DNA of 56,431 bases from NCBI GenBank assembly GCA_016933045.1, contig JAFGBR010000012.1:1-56431 (forward strand), given 5' to 3'. Origin of the DNA: Marinilabiliaceae bacterium (lineage in GTDB: Bacteria; Bacteroidota; Bacteroidia; Bacteroidales; Marinilabiliaceae). The notes under the pieces were generated by a model that saw only the letters and a program-made list of their open reading frames with translations, had not been told where the DNA came from and made no database searches. The position numbers and the translations under genes are program-made. Positions 40,407 through 49,973 of the stretch are shown here, piece after piece (position 1 is the stretch's first letter; each line of letters begins with the position of its first letter).

Positions 40407-41768
40407 ATGAAACCTCAAAAATTAAGCATACTTGAAAAAATAGGATACGGATCAGGAGATGCAGCAGTGAATGTTGTCATATCTTCTATGTTTCTAATAA
40501 TAAACTATTTCTACACAGACATATTCGGTCTAAAACCCAAAGATATAGCCATTATGTTTTTCCTGGTAAGGGCAATTGATGCTATTAGTGATCCTTTAAT
40601 GGGAATAATAACTGACAAATATAAATCAAAAAAATGGGGGCGTTTCCGTCCTTATTTTTTAATATTCTCTATCCCTTTTGGAATATCAGTTTTTCTAACC
40701 TTTACAACACCCGATTTTGAGTATGCCGGCAAACTAATTTATGCATATTTCACTTATATTTTAGTAACATTGATGTTTACCTCAGTTACCATTCCTTACA
40801 TATCGCTTATTGGGGTATTAACCAACGATCCAAAAGAACGTTTGTCTGCCAGTGGATATCGTCTGTTTTTTGCAAAAGTAGCCGCATTTGGCGTATCAAT
40901 ATTAGTTCCAATAATGGCAAAATCGTTAGGAGGAGAAAATATTGCTCGTGGTTATCAGCTTGCAATGGGGATAATGGCTGTTGGTGGCACTTTACTTTTT
41001 TTATTTTGCTTTGTTACTACAAAAGAACGCATTGAACATATTGTGGAAACAACCCCCTACATTCAGCAGTTAAAATATTTGATTAAAAATGGACAATGGT
41101 TATTATTATTAGGCTCTTGTTTATCCGGCACTACTGGTTATGTAATTCGTGCTTCTGTCGCCATCTATTACGCAAAATATTATTTAGGTGGAGATGAAGT
41201 GGTTCAATCAACATTTATGGGAACAGGAGTTGCAGCGGCAATATTAGCAATGCCAGCATCAACCTTAATAACTAAGCGTTTTTGTAAAGTTAAACTATTT
41301 TGGCTATCTCAATTTGGTGTAGGCATAATAAGTATTCTAATGTTCATTTTGGTAAAGCCTCAACCCGAAAGCATGATGCTAGCTTATGTAATGTACTTCA
41401 TACTCTCTTTTGTGGTTGATATACATGCGCCAATTTTCTGGACTGCTATTGCAGAAGCAGTTGATTATGGTCATGCAAAAACAGGAATACGGGTATCGGG
41501 ATTAGCATTTGGTGGTATTTCATTTGCACAAAAAGCAGGTATGGGTATTGCAGCTGTTGTTGTTAATTGGTTGTTTGTTAGTTTCAATTATGTTGTTCCA
41601 ACAAAAGAGTTGCCAAACCCTACACAAACCGACACTGCTCTCTTAGGAATTACATTAATGTTAACATTAATACCTGCAATATTTCATATTATTAACGGAT
41701 TATTAATATATCGTTATAAAATTACCGACAAATATTACGAAACGATAAAAGCTAAAATTCATATTTAA
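40407..41768 (+). CDS. GPH-family sugar:cation symporter (MFS)
   Basis: The 453-residue integral membrane protein has about 12 predicted transmembrane helices. Its start IGYGSGDAAVNVVISSMFLIINYFYTDIFG and the following DAISDPLMGIITDKYKSKKWGRFRPYFL are the signature of the glycoside-pentoside-hexuronide:cation symporters (MelB/XynB-like). It should carry mono- or oligosaccharides across the inner membrane with Na+ or H+. The downstream GH43 start codon overlaps its stop (TAATG), so both proteins should be made together. The substrate is therefore probably short arabino-oligosaccharides, though the family alone cannot tell arabinose, galactose or uronides apart. Confidence 0.93.
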   Translation: MKPQKLSILEKIGYGSGDAAVNVVISSMFLIINYFYTDIFGLKPKDIAIMFFLVRAIDAISDPLMGIITDKYKSKKWGRFRPYFLIFSIPFGISVFLTFTTPDFEYAGKLIYAYFTYILVTLMFTSVTIPYISLIGVLTNDPKERLSASGYRLFFAKVAAFGVSILVPIMAKSLGGENIARGYQLAMGIMAVGGTLLFLFCFVTTKERIEHIVETTPYIQQLKYLIKNGQWLLLLGSCLSGTTGYVIRASVAIYYAKYYLGGDEVVQSTFMGTGVAAAILAMPASTLITKRFCKVKLFWLSQFGVGIISILMFILVKPQPESMMLAYVMYFILSFVVDIHAPIFWTAIAEAVDYGHAKTGIRVSGLAFGGISFAQKAGMGIAAVVVNWLFVSFNYVVPTKELPNPTQTDTALLGITLMLTLIPAIFHIINGLLIYRYKITDKYYETIKAKIHI

Positions 41769-42769
41769 TGATGGCTAATAATAAAAATGCACCCATAGTT
41801 GAGCAAAGAGCCGATCCATTTGTTTACAAGCATACCGATGGTTACTATTATTTTACCGGTTCAGTTCCAACATATGATCGCATAGAACTTAGAAAATCAA
41901 AAACTATAGCAGGATTAAAGGATGCCGAAACATTTGACGTTTGGTTCAAACATAAAACCGGCCCCATGAGTCGTCATATATGGGCACCCGAAATCCATTA
42001 TCTCGATGGAAAGTGGTATATTTATTTTGCCGCCAGTAAAGAAGAAGACATTTGGGCTTTAAGACCTTACGTTCTAGAATGTAAAGGACAAGATCCATTA
42101 AAAGACGAATGGGTCGAACTAGGTCAGATGCAAGCCGCTGATGGTGACGAAAAATCATTCATTGATTTTTCGTTAGATGCGACCATATTTGAAAACAAAG
42201 GAAAACAATATTTCTGCTGGGCCGAAAAAACAGGCGGACAGTTTGCTGCTTCCAATTTATATCTGGCCGAAATGGAATCGCCCATTAAACTAAAAACAGT
42301 TCAGTTTATGCTAACTACACCCGATTACGACTGGGAACGAATTGGTTTTTGGGTAAATGAAGGTCCTGCTGTTATCAAAAATAACGGTAAAATTTACATT
42401 ACATTTTCAGCAAGTGCCACTGGAGCCTGCTACTGTATGGGTATGATGGAAGCCAATGAAGATTCCGATTTACTGGATAGAAATTCATGGAAAAAATCAA
42501 GATTCCCAGTATTAAAAACCGATTATGAAAAAAGTATTTATGGACCCGGGCATAACTGTTTTACAGTAGCCGAAGACGATAAAACACACTTGTGCGTTTA
42601 TCATGCCCGAGATTATGAAAATGCCGTTGGAGACCCAACAGTTGTTCCCATAAGCGATACCAGGCCATTAGAAGAAATTGTTGCCGATCCGTTATATGAT
42701 CCTAACCGACATGCAAGAGTTATGGAAGTTAAATTTGATACTAATGGAAAACCATTATTTGAATTTTAA
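41768..42769 (+). CDS. Cytoplasmic GH43 exo-arabinofuranosidase (subfamily 26-like)
   Basis: The 333-residue protein has no signal peptide and should be cytoplasmic. The GH43 triad is D16 (EQRADPFVYKH, base), D137 (FSLDATIFENKGKQY) and E198 (WVNEGPAVIKNNGKIYITFS, acid), supported by GPMSRHIWAPEIHYLDGKWYIYFAAS and GPGHNCF. This motif set resembles subfamily 26 enzymes, which release arabinose from the end of alpha-1,5-arabino-oligosaccharides. The annotated ATG overlaps the symporter stop by one base, and Met 2 is an alternative. Subfamily and specificity rest on motifs and context. Confidence 0.88.
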   Translation: MMANNKNAPIVEQRADPFVYKHTDGYYYFTGSVPTYDRIELRKSKTIAGLKDAETFDVWFKHKTGPMSRHIWAPEIHYLDGKWYIYFAASKEEDIWALRPYVLECKGQDPLKDEWVELGQMQAADGDEKSFIDFSLDATIFENKGKQYFCWAEKTGGQFAASNLYLAEMESPIKLKTVQFMLTTPDYDWERIGFWVNEGPAVIKNNGKIYITFSASATGACYCMGMMEANEDSDLLDRNSWKKSRFPVLKTDYEKSIYGPGHNCFTVAEDDKTHLCVYHARDYENAVGDPTVVPISDTRPLEEIVADPLYDPNRHARVMEVKFDTNGKPLFEF

Positions 42770-42862
42770 AATTTGTATAATACAATTTCACACATTATAT
42801 TAATTTAAGTATATTTATTAAAAAGTAAATCAATTAATGATTATTGGATAAAAGAATAAAAT

Positions 42863-42870
42863 TACTTTTG
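42863..42870 (+). promoter_or_regulatory. Candidate -7 box upstream of gene 42892
   Basis: TACTTTTG matches TAnnTTTG. A TTG occurs at 42844-42846, but the spacing of 16 is shorter than usual. The start site would be near 42877, leaving a leader of only about 15 nt. Confidence 0.3.
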
Positions 42871-42891
42871 AACAAACAAAAAAAACAATAA

Positions 42892-43359
42892 ATGTCAAAC
42901 ACAGAAATTAAACTTGGAATCGGATTTAGTGAAGTAAAATTCGGGATGAGCGAAAAAGAGGTTGTAGAACTACTTGATCAGCCCGACGAAACCGAAGAAA
43001 TGCGTTTCGAAGACGGAGCTAAAGCTATTATTTATTATTACGATGATTTAGGCATTTCTCTATCATTTGAATCAGAAGAGGACTACCGATTAATGGAAAT
43101 CGCTTTTGAAGATGGAGATTTTGCAATTAAAGATATTCTGAAGATTGGCGTAAAAAAAGATGAACTGCCTGCAATCATTAAAAAACTAGGATTAAGCACT
43201 CCTGAGGTAGAAAATCTGGCTAGTGAAGGATTTCCCGACCGGGATATTATGTCTTTCGATGATGAAAACCTTAATATATGGCTCGAAGATGATGAAGTTG
43301 TATCATTACAAATAGGTCCACTATGGGTAGACGATGACACCATCAGTTGGCCGGAATAA
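42892..43359 (+). CDS. Conserved-looking acidic protein of unknown function
   Basis: I cannot name a family for this 155-residue protein. It is strongly acidic, lacks a signal peptide and looks cytoplasmic. Residues 10-35 (IGFSEVKFGMSEKEVVELLDQPDE) resemble the M..eeV..lLG.P motif seen in BamE/SmpA-like and other small alpha-beta proteins. The same pattern recurs weakly in the second half (LKIGVKKDELPAIIKKLG), suggesting two related halves. It is separated from the PUL by about 120 bp with its own candidate promoter, so it is probably unrelated to glycan use. Confidence 0.6.
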   Translation: MSNTEIKLGIGFSEVKFGMSEKEVVELLDQPDETEEMRFEDGAKAIIYYYDDLGISLSFESEEDYRLMEIAFEDGDFAIKDILKIGVKKDELPAIIKKLGLSTPEVENLASEGFPDRDIMSFDDENLNIWLEDDEVVSLQIGPLWVDDDTISWPE

Positions 43360-43530
43360 TATATAAAGTAACGCTTTCGTCAGGCAATTGATATCATAAA
43401 TCAATAAAAAACATTTTCATACCAATAAGTAATTAATTTTTTGAAACCTCATAAATATATTTTACGTTTTAATTGTTTGTGAGAGAAAAGAATTGAATTA
43501 TTTTTACATAACACTTTGAAAAAAACAATT

Positions 43531-43659
43531 ATGAAAAAAATTGCTCTAATTATTACGGTTGCTTTTATATTAGCATTAGGTGTTCAGTCATGTAAAACCA
43601 CCTCTGATTGTCCTGCATATAGCAATACTCAAACTAATACTACACAAGTAAACTCGTAA
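43531..43659 (+). CDS. Tiny lipoprotein, 42 residues
   Basis: This short reading frame was found by reading the gap before gap. It starts MKKIALIITVAFILALGVQS and the lipid-accepting cysteine is C21 (GVQSC). After cleavage only about 22 residues remain, with a second cysteine in DCPAY and an Asn/Thr/Gln-rich tail. Small lipoproteins with a C....CPAY-like motif are, as I recall, widespread in Bacteroidota, with unknown function. The tight signal sequence, the stop just after a polar tail and the palindrome 20 bp downstream support it as a real gene. Confidence 0.65.
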   Translation: MKKIALIITVAFILALGVQSCKTTSDCPAYSNTQTNTTQVNS

Positions 43660-43678
43660 TCGTCAAAGACGTATTAAT

Positions 43679-43742
43679 CAAAACATAATATGACTAAATA
43701 ATTTCAGACTCTCAAGTCAAATAATTATTTAGTTATGTTTTG
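43679..43742 (+). terminator. Long bulged palindrome, probable terminator of the small lipoprotein
   Basis: The left arm (43679-43703) begins CAAAACAT and ends CTAAATAATT, and the right arm (43723-43742) is its complement except for a 5-nt bulge. Inside, GACT/AGTC (43707-43718) adds a 4-bp stem. The stem is AT-rich and the following T-run is weak, so a terminator role is plausible but not certain. Confidence 0.5.
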
Positions 43743-43853
43743 TTATAATAAAAAAACATTTCTTCTTTTATTATTTATTACTACTTCAACAATCATCTCA
43801 ACTTATAATCTAACACTTCTACATTAATTTTTGTTAAAATAAATTGATAATAC

Positions 43854-43884
43854 TTGATCAATTAGTTATGATTTTTTACTTTTG
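43854..43884 (+). promoter_or_regulatory. Promoter of gap
   Basis: TTG at 43854-43856 and TACTTTTG at 43877-43884 are 20 nt apart, the consensus Bacteroidota arrangement. The start site would be near 43891, giving a leader of about 43 nt. A strong promoter is expected for this gene. Confidence 0.65.
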
Positions 43885-43915
43885 TTGCTCATTTTATAAG
43901 ACCTTATAAAAATAA

Positions 43916-44941
<1,026 letters not shown>

Positions 44942-44960
44942 TTTGAATTCAACTTAATAT

Positions 44961-44990
44961 AAAAAGCGCTTTCACCCGAAAGCGCTTTTT
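44961..44990 (+). terminator. Strong terminator of gap
   Basis: The arms AAAAAGCGCTTTC and GAAAGCGCTTTTT form a perfect 13-bp stem around ACCC, followed by a long T-run to 44996. Confidence 0.95.
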
Positions 44991-45091
44991 TTTTTTCAAA
45001 TAGAAATACCCAAATAATAATGATAAATATAAATTATGAGAGAACATTACTAATGTGAAAACTGTTTTTTATATGGTTTAAAAAATTAAAC

Positions 45092-45099
45092 TATTTTTG
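45092..45099 (+). promoter_or_regulatory. Candidate -7 box of aconitase gene
   Basis: TATTTTTG matches TAnnTTTG and lies 43 bp before the ATG. No clear TTTG is found at the expected -33 distance. Confidence 0.35.
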
Positions 45100-45134
45100 A
45101 ACTAATAATATATAAAGTATAAATAAATATAGTT

Positions 45135-47399
45135 ATGGCCTTTGACATAAAAATGATTCAATCGGTTTATGATCGATTAGGAAAAAATGTAGAAAAAACC
45201 AGATTGTTATTGGGCAAACCGTTAACATTAACAGAAAAGATACTTTACAATCACTTAGCTGATAATAATCCAATAGCACCCTACCAAAGAGGAATATCGT
45301 ATGTCGATTTCAATCCGGACAGGGTAGCTATGCAGGATGCCACAGCACAAATGGCGTTACTGCAATTTATGCATGCCGGTAAAAACAGTGCCGCAGTACC
45401 TTCAACCGTTCACGCCGACCACTTAATACAAGCCAAAACTGGGGCAAATAACGATTTATCGACAGCAAAAAACACTAATCAGGAGGTATACGATTTTTTA
45501 AGTTCGGTTTGTAATAAATATGGAATTGGCTTTTGGAAACCCGGAGCAGGAATAATACACCAGGTAGTACTTGAAAACTATGCCTTTCCGGGAGGCATGA
45601 TGATTGGCACAGACTCACACACAGTAAATGCCGGTGGGCTTGGAATGATTGCCATAGGTGTTGGAGGAGCCGATGCTGTTGATGTAATGGCAGGAATGCC
45701 ATGGGAATTAAAATTTCCTAAGCTAATTGGCATTAAATTAACAGGCAAATTAAATGGATGGACAGCCCCCAAAGATATTATATTAAAGGTAGCAGGTATT
45801 TTAACCGTTAAAGGAGGTACCGGATGTGTTGTTGAATACTTTGGCGAAGGAGCACAATCGCTTTCATGCACCGGAAAAGGAACTATTTGTAATATGGGCG
45901 CAGAAATTGGAGCTACCACATCTACATTTGGGTACGACGAATCAATGGAACGATATTTAAAAGCAACCGGACGAGATGATGTTGCTAACGCCGCAAATAA
46001 AGTAAAAAGTCACTTAACAGCCGATACCGAAGTATATGAAAACCCTGAAAAATATTTCGATCAGGTTATTGAAATAGATCTAAACACCTTAGAGCCACAC
46101 ATTAACGGGCCTTTTACGCCCGACAGAGCTACACCTATATCTAAAATACGAGAAGAAGCAGAAAAAAATGGATGGCCATTAAAAGTAGAAGTTGGTTTAA
46201 TAGGTTCATGTACTAACTCTTCGTACGAAGATATTTCCAGAGCCGCTTCTGTAGCCAAACAAGCTGCCGATAAAAAACTAGTGTCAAAAGCAGAATTTAG
46301 TATTACTCCGGGTTCTGAACAAGTCCGTTATACCATTGAACGCGATGGCTTTATAGAAACATTTCACCAAATAGGAGGAAAAGTATTTGCCAATGCCTGC
46401 GGACCATGTATTGGAATGTGGGCTCGCGAAGGTGCAGAAAAACAAGAAAAAAACACCATTGTTCACTCGTTTAACCGAAACTTTGCAAAACGAGCCGATG
46501 GAAACCCAAATACACATGCATTTGTAGCCTCTCCCGAAATAGTAACAGCATTAACAATTGCCGGAGATCTTGGATTTAATCCTATTACTGATACATTAAC
46601 AAATTCAGAAGGAAAAGCCGTGAAATTAGATCCGCCCTCAGGTGATGAGTTACCCAAAAATGGCTTTGCCGTTGAAGATAACGGTTTTCAGGCACCGGCT
46701 AATGATGGTTCCAATATTCAAGTTATAGTTAATCCAACCAGCGACAGACTTCAATTGCTTGCCCCATTTGAATCATGGGATGGTAAAAACATTACAGGAG
46801 CTAAATTATTAATAAAAGCATTGGGAAAATGCACCACTGATCATATTTCAATGGCCGGACCGTGGTTAAAATACCGTGGACACCTAGACAATATATCAAA
46901 TAATCTTTTAATTGGAGCAATAAATGCTTTTAACAAAGAAACAAATAAAGTTAAATCGCAACTTTCTGGTAAATATGGAGAAGTACCCGCAGTTCAACGC
47001 GAATATAAAAAAGCCGGTATCCCAACAGTTGTTATTGGCGACCATAACTATGGCGAAGGATCCAGTCGTGAACATGCAGCCATGGAGCCACGTCATTTAG
47101 GTGTTAAAGCTGTATTGGTAAAAAGTTTTGCCCGCATACACGAAACAAACTTAAAAAAACAAGGAATGCTGGCTTTAACCTTTGCCAACGAATCAGATTA
47201 CAATAAAATACAAGAAGATGATACATTTAATTTTATAAACTTAACGGAATTTAAACCTGATAAATCATTAAAAATTGAAGTAAAACACAATAATGGATTA
47301 ACAGACATAATTGAGGCAAACCACACATACAATGAACAACAAATTGGCTGGTTCAAAGCCGGATCTGCATTAAATCTGATAAAAAAACAAAATATTTGA
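45135..47399 (+). CDS. acn: Aconitate hydratase (mitochondrial-type aconitase)
   Basis: The 754-residue enzyme interconverts citrate and isocitrate in the TCA cycle. The iron-sulfur ligands C359 ([11 protein letters not shown]), C422 and C425 ([10 protein letters not shown]) are present. The C-terminal swivel domain has the substrate loop [17 protein letters not shown]. The length matches the mitochondrial type, shorter than bacterial AcnA (about 890 residues) and unlike AcnB in domain order. Citrate synthase and isocitrate dehydrogenase genes are not next to it here, so it seems to be a single-gene unit between the gap terminator and the small-RNA region. Confidence 0.97.
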   Translation: MAFDIKMIQSVYDRLGKNVEKTRLLLGKPLTLTEKILYNHLADNNPIAPYQRGISYVDFNPDRVAMQDATAQMALLQFMHAGKNSAAVPSTVHADHLIQAKTGANNDLSTAKNTNQEVYDFLSSVCNKYGIGFWKPGAGIIHQVVLENYAFPGGMMIGTDSHTVNAGGLGMIAIGVGGADAVDVMAGMPWELKFPKLIGIKLTGKLNGWTAPKDIILKVAGILTVKGGTGCVVEYFGEGAQSLSCTGKGTICNMGAEIGATTSTFGYDESMERYLKATGRDDVANAANKVKSHLTADTEVYENPEKYFDQVIEIDLNTLEPHINGPFTPDRATPISKIREEAEKNGWPLKVEVGLIGSCTNSSYEDISRAASVAKQAADKKLVSKAEFSITPGSEQVRYTIERDGFIETFHQIGGKVFANACGPCIGMWAREGAEKQEKNTIVHSFNRNFAKRADGNPNTHAFVASPEIVTALTIAGDLGFNPITDTLTNSEGKAVKLDPPSGDELPKNGFAVEDNGFQAPANDGSNIQVIVNPTSDRLQLLAPFESWDGKNITGAKLLIKALGKCTTDHISMAGPWLKYRGHLDNISNNLLIGAINAFNKETNKVKSQLSGKYGEVPAVQREYKKAGIPTVVIGDHNYGEGSSREHAAMEPRHLGVKAVLVKSFARIHETNLKKQGMLALTFANESDYNKIQEDDTFNFINLTEFKPDKSLKIEVKHNNGLTDIIEANHTYNEQQIGWFKAGSALNLIKKQNI

Positions 47400-47487
47400 T
47401 TATGATTTTATTGAACTTTTGTAATCTCAAATTGTTTAATTAATAGTTATTTTTACTTTAATTAATATTCAATTAACAATAACAATG

Positions 47488-47495
47488 TAATTTTG
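47488..47495 (+). promoter_or_regulatory. Candidate -7 box of the small RNA
   Basis: TAATTTTG matches TAnnTTTG, and transcription would start near 47502. No good -33 TTG is visible. Its position just before a structured element that ends in a terminator is the main support. Confidence 0.4.
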
Positions 47496-47501
47496 AATCA
47501 A

Positions 47502-47642
47502 AGAAAACAAAAAAGGTTATCTGAAATTCTTGGTTTTATTTGTAGGTCGTTTCGAAGGAAAAACGATAATAAATCGGGAATGATAACCTTAACATTAAAA
47601 AATAAGTAAATAAATATAAGCCACTCTAACGAGTGGCTTTTT
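47502..47642 (+). ncRNA. Candidate structured small RNA, about 140 nt
   Basis: The predicted transcript folds into one long interrupted hairpin. The closing stem is AAGGTTATC (47513-47521) with GATAACCTT (47582-47590). After a TGAA bulge, ATTCTTGGTTT (47526-47536) pairs over 11 positions, three of them G-U, with AAATCGGGAAT (47571-47581). A terminal 6-bp stem TCGTTT/AAACGA (47547-47552, 47561-47566) encloses CGAAGGAA. A 27-nt A-rich single strand then leads to a rho-independent terminator (47618-47639). A promoter-like box precedes it and no reading frame spans it. I cannot match it to a known family, including 6S RNA. Confidence 0.5.
47618..47639 (+). terminator. Terminator of the candidate small RNA
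   Basis: The arms AAGCCACTC and GAGTGGCTT form a perfect 9-bp stem around TAAC, followed by a T-run. The aconitase stop is over 200 bp upstream, so the terminator more likely serves the RNA than aconitase alone. Confidence 0.85.
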
Positions 47643-47793
47643 TCATTTGTATATCAAATAATCATTGCACACAAATACAACTTTCATCTTAAAAAACAGT
47701 ATACTCATTTAAACCCTAATGCAATTAGTTGAAAATACTGTTACACAACGTAATTTAATGTTAAGAAATGATTAAATAATATAAAGCTAATAT

Positions 47794-47801
47794 TATATTT
47801 G
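47794..47801 (+). promoter_or_regulatory. Candidate -7 box of the VTC/DUF4956 operon
   Basis: TATATTTG matches TAnnTTTG. It would give a leader of about 135 nt before the gene at 47943. A -33 TTG is not evident. Confidence 0.3.
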
Positions 47802-47942
47802 TGCTACACTAAATATTCAAATTCAATTAACTTTTGAAATAAACATGATTCATTAATCACAACTAATTCCGATATATCGCGAAATATTAATAAAAAATAA
47901 TCATACTTATTTCATCAAACATTATTTATAAATTATTCTCAC

Positions 47943-48344
47943 ATGAAAAATACTATCTTATTAATTGGAACTATAATTTTAACAGTATTTGCAAATGCGC
48001 AAGAAAACACAAAAGCCGGCATAAAAACCATTACTGTATTTGAACAAGATTTTGAAAAAGGAAAACCCGACGGAAATGAAAAAATAGATTCACAAACATT
48101 TTATAACGCAAAAGGAAAAGTAATTAAAGAAATAAATTACAAAGGAGGCGAAGTAAATGATACTTATGAGTATGAGTACAATGAAAAAGGCGAAAAAATT
48201 AAAGAAATAGAAAAAAACGAAAAAGGTAAAGTAGTAAAAACTTCGATATACAAATACGAAAATGGTGTACGTGTTGAGAAAATTGTATATGATGAGAATA
48301 ATGTTATAAAAACCAAGAAAATGTATCGGTATGAAAAATTTTGA
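47943..48344 (+). CDS. Small secreted protein with YD-like beta repeats
   Basis: The 133-residue protein has a signal peptide (about residues 1-20, ending FANAQ). The mature part is highly charged and Lys/Glu-rich. It has three or four short beta-hairpin repeats of the form Y..KGK.I.E..Y..G (FYNAKGKVIKEINYKGG, YNEKGEKIKEIEKNEKGK, YKYENGVRVEKIVYDENN) that resemble RHS/YD or YwqK-type strands. It has no recognised catalytic residues. Its end overlaps the start of the VTC-domain gene by 14 bp, so the two are translationally coupled and probably work in the same process at the envelope. Confidence 0.6.
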   Translation: MKNTILLIGTIILTVFANAQENTKAGIKTITVFEQDFEKGKPDGNEKIDSQTFYNAKGKVIKEINYKGGEVNDTYEYEYNEKGEKIKEIEKNEKGKVVKTSIYKYENGVRVEKIVYDENNVIKTKKMYRYEKF

Positions 48345-49137
48345 AAAAATAATTCTTCCGGAATTATTAAACATTGCCGATTCATTCAGTCCAATTACAT
48401 TAGGTGAAATGGACGAAGTACAGTTTATGAACCGAACAGACACTAAGTTTGTATTATCAGCACGTCAATTACCTGCTTTATTAAAAGATGCTGCCGAACG
48501 ATATCGCATGCTTGAAATTGAAGGAGAAAGAAGTTTAGCATACAAAACAACTTATTTTGATACTGAAGATTATCATTTTTTCAGAGAACATCTGAAAGGA
48601 AAACTTAATCGTTTTAAAGTACGACATCGTGTTTACGAAGTATCAGGTATTTCATTTCTTGAGGTAAAATTCAAATCCAATAAAAAAAGAACCATTAAAT
48701 GGCGTATAAAAAATAAATGGACAAAAGAAGATGAAAACCTTAATGAAGAAGCTGTAAAATTCTTATCAGAAAATATAACCGTGGACCCGGAAAAATTAAA
48801 ACCTGTACTGGAGAATAATTTTAAACGGTTTACACTGGTTAATAATAAAGATAAAGAGAGAGTAACAATTGATTTCAACCTCTCGTTTAAAGATTTTAAT
48901 GGAAAACACGAACACCTTCCGTACATTGCCATTGTTGAACTTAAGCGCGAAGGTTTTACTTGCCAATCGCCATTTATTTCATTATTAAAAAAATACGAAC
49001 TTCGCGAGTCGGGATTTAGTAAATATTGTGTTGGAAATGCAATATTATACGACCATGAATATTTAAATGCTCTAAAACCCAAATTTTTACAACTTAATAA
49101 ACTAAAAGATGACTATGACTTTTTTGTTGTTGCTTAG
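48331..49137 (+). CDS. VTC-domain protein (polyphosphate polymerase-like)
   Basis: The 268-residue protein fits the VTC domain, a tunnel-shaped fold of the triphosphate tunnel metalloenzyme superfamily; in yeast Vtc4 it makes polyphosphate. Strands rich in alternating basic and acidic residues line the tunnel: RTDTKFVLS, KTTYFDTEDY, LNRFKVRHRVYE, FLEVKFKSNKKRTIKWRIK and YIAIVELKREG. No signal peptide or membrane segment is seen, so it should act on the cytoplasmic side. The next gene, a DUF4956 membrane protein, overlaps it by 29 bp and may be its membrane partner. Whether it synthesises polyphosphate or binds a nucleotide or phosphate signal is not known. Confidence 0.88.
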   Translation: MKNFEKIILPELLNIADSFSPITLGEMDEVQFMNRTDTKFVLSARQLPALLKDAAERYRMLEIEGERSLAYKTTYFDTEDYHFFREHLKGKLNRFKVRHRVYEVSGISFLEVKFKSNKKRTIKWRIKNKWTKEDENLNEEAVKFLSENITVDPEKLKPVLENNFKRFTLVNNKDKERVTIDFNLSFKDFNGKHEHLPYIAIVELKREGFTCQSPFISLLKKYELRESGFSKYCVGNAILYDHEYLNALKPKFLQLNKLKDDYDFFVVA

Positions 49138-49798
49138 TAAGATAAAATTATATGGTTTTGAATTAATAAACACCGAAGACTTTATAGAGTTATTCATTCG
49201 TTTTACATTCAATACCGGAGTTATCTTACTACTTGTTAGATGGTTATACTACTCAACCTCACGCCGCAAAGATTACTTATTCACCTATGTGTTAATTGGT
49301 GTAATAGTTTTTATACTTTGCCAAATGCTCGAAAATGTTAAACTCGATCTGGGATTTGCCCTAGGTTTATTTGCTGTTTTCGGAATATTAAGGTATAGAA
49401 CCGACCAAATTCCAATTCGAGAAATGACATACCTGTTTATGGTAATTGGAATATCGGTTGTAAATGCACTTGCAAATAAAAAGGTAAGCATGGTAGAACA
49501 AATTTTCACCAACTTTTCTTTAGTAGCAATTACTTATGGACTTGAAAGAATATGGTTATTACGCCATGAATCGGCAAAAACAATTGTTTACGAAAAAATC
49601 CATCTCATACGTCAGGGTAAAAGAGACGAACTAATAGCCGATTTGCAAGAAAGAACCGGAATACCTGTTATTAACAGATATGAAATTGGCCAGATTGACT
49701 TTTTACGCGACACATGTAAAATAAAAATCTATTATTTTGCCGATAACATTAACCGTGCAGATCAAGAAACTAACAATAGCAATACTGATGACTATTAG
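49109..49798 (+). CDS. DUF4956 family membrane protein
   Basis: The 229-residue protein has about four transmembrane helices in its first 150 residues, one beginning FTFNTGVILLLVRWLYY. The family block FALGLFAVFGILRYRTDQIPIREMTYLFMVIGISVVNAL is intact. A soluble C-terminal domain (about residues 155-225) follows, ending in a polar Asn-rich tail. DUF4956 genes are repeatedly found beside VTC-domain genes, which supports a joint membrane complex, possibly a bacterial counterpart of the yeast VTC complex. The 29-bp overlap with the VTC gene indicates coupled translation. Molecular function is unknown. Confidence 0.88.
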   Translation: MTMTFLLLLSKIKLYGFELINTEDFIELFIRFTFNTGVILLLVRWLYYSTSRRKDYLFTYVLIGVIVFILCQMLENVKLDLGFALGLFAVFGILRYRTDQIPIREMTYLFMVIGISVVNALANKKVSMVEQIFTNFSLVAITYGLERIWLLRHESAKTIVYEKIHLIRQGKRDELIADLQERTGIPVINRYEIGQIDFLRDTCKIKIYYFADNINRADQETNNSNTDDY

Positions 49799-49820
49799 AT
49801 TTTAAATACTTAATTAATGC

Positions 49821-49847
49821 AACCTCATTTCGTAATGAAATGAGGTT
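49821..49847 (+). terminator. Terminator of the VTC/DUF4956 operon
   Basis: The arms AACCTCATTTC and GAAATGAGGTT form a perfect 11-bp stem around GTAAT, followed by a T-run. It lies 22 bp past the DUF4956 stop. Confidence 0.9.
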
Positions 49848-49973
49848 TTTTATTATTAATTTGTTTTATATTTTAAATAACAATACAAAACAATAACTAT
49901 AGGTTCAGAAAACACAATAAATGTTTTTTGCTAATATTCCACGACACAAATTAATTAACAAAAAAAGATTAGG

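Larger units (their letters stand above)
47400..47942 (+). other. 543-bp intergenic region with a candidate small RNA
   Basis: This gap contains no convincing reading frame. It holds a candidate RNA gene with its own -7 box and terminator (47488-47642) and, further right, a -7-like box for the next gene (47794-47801). The rest (47643-47790 and 47810-47942) is plain AT-rich sequence in which I see no structure. Confidence 0.6.

Noticed and set aside
47502-47642. 6S RNA or a riboswitch
   Set aside because: The hairpin is too short for a typical 6S RNA and lacks its large central bubble; its own terminator lies some 300 bp before the next gene, which argues against a leader riboswitch.
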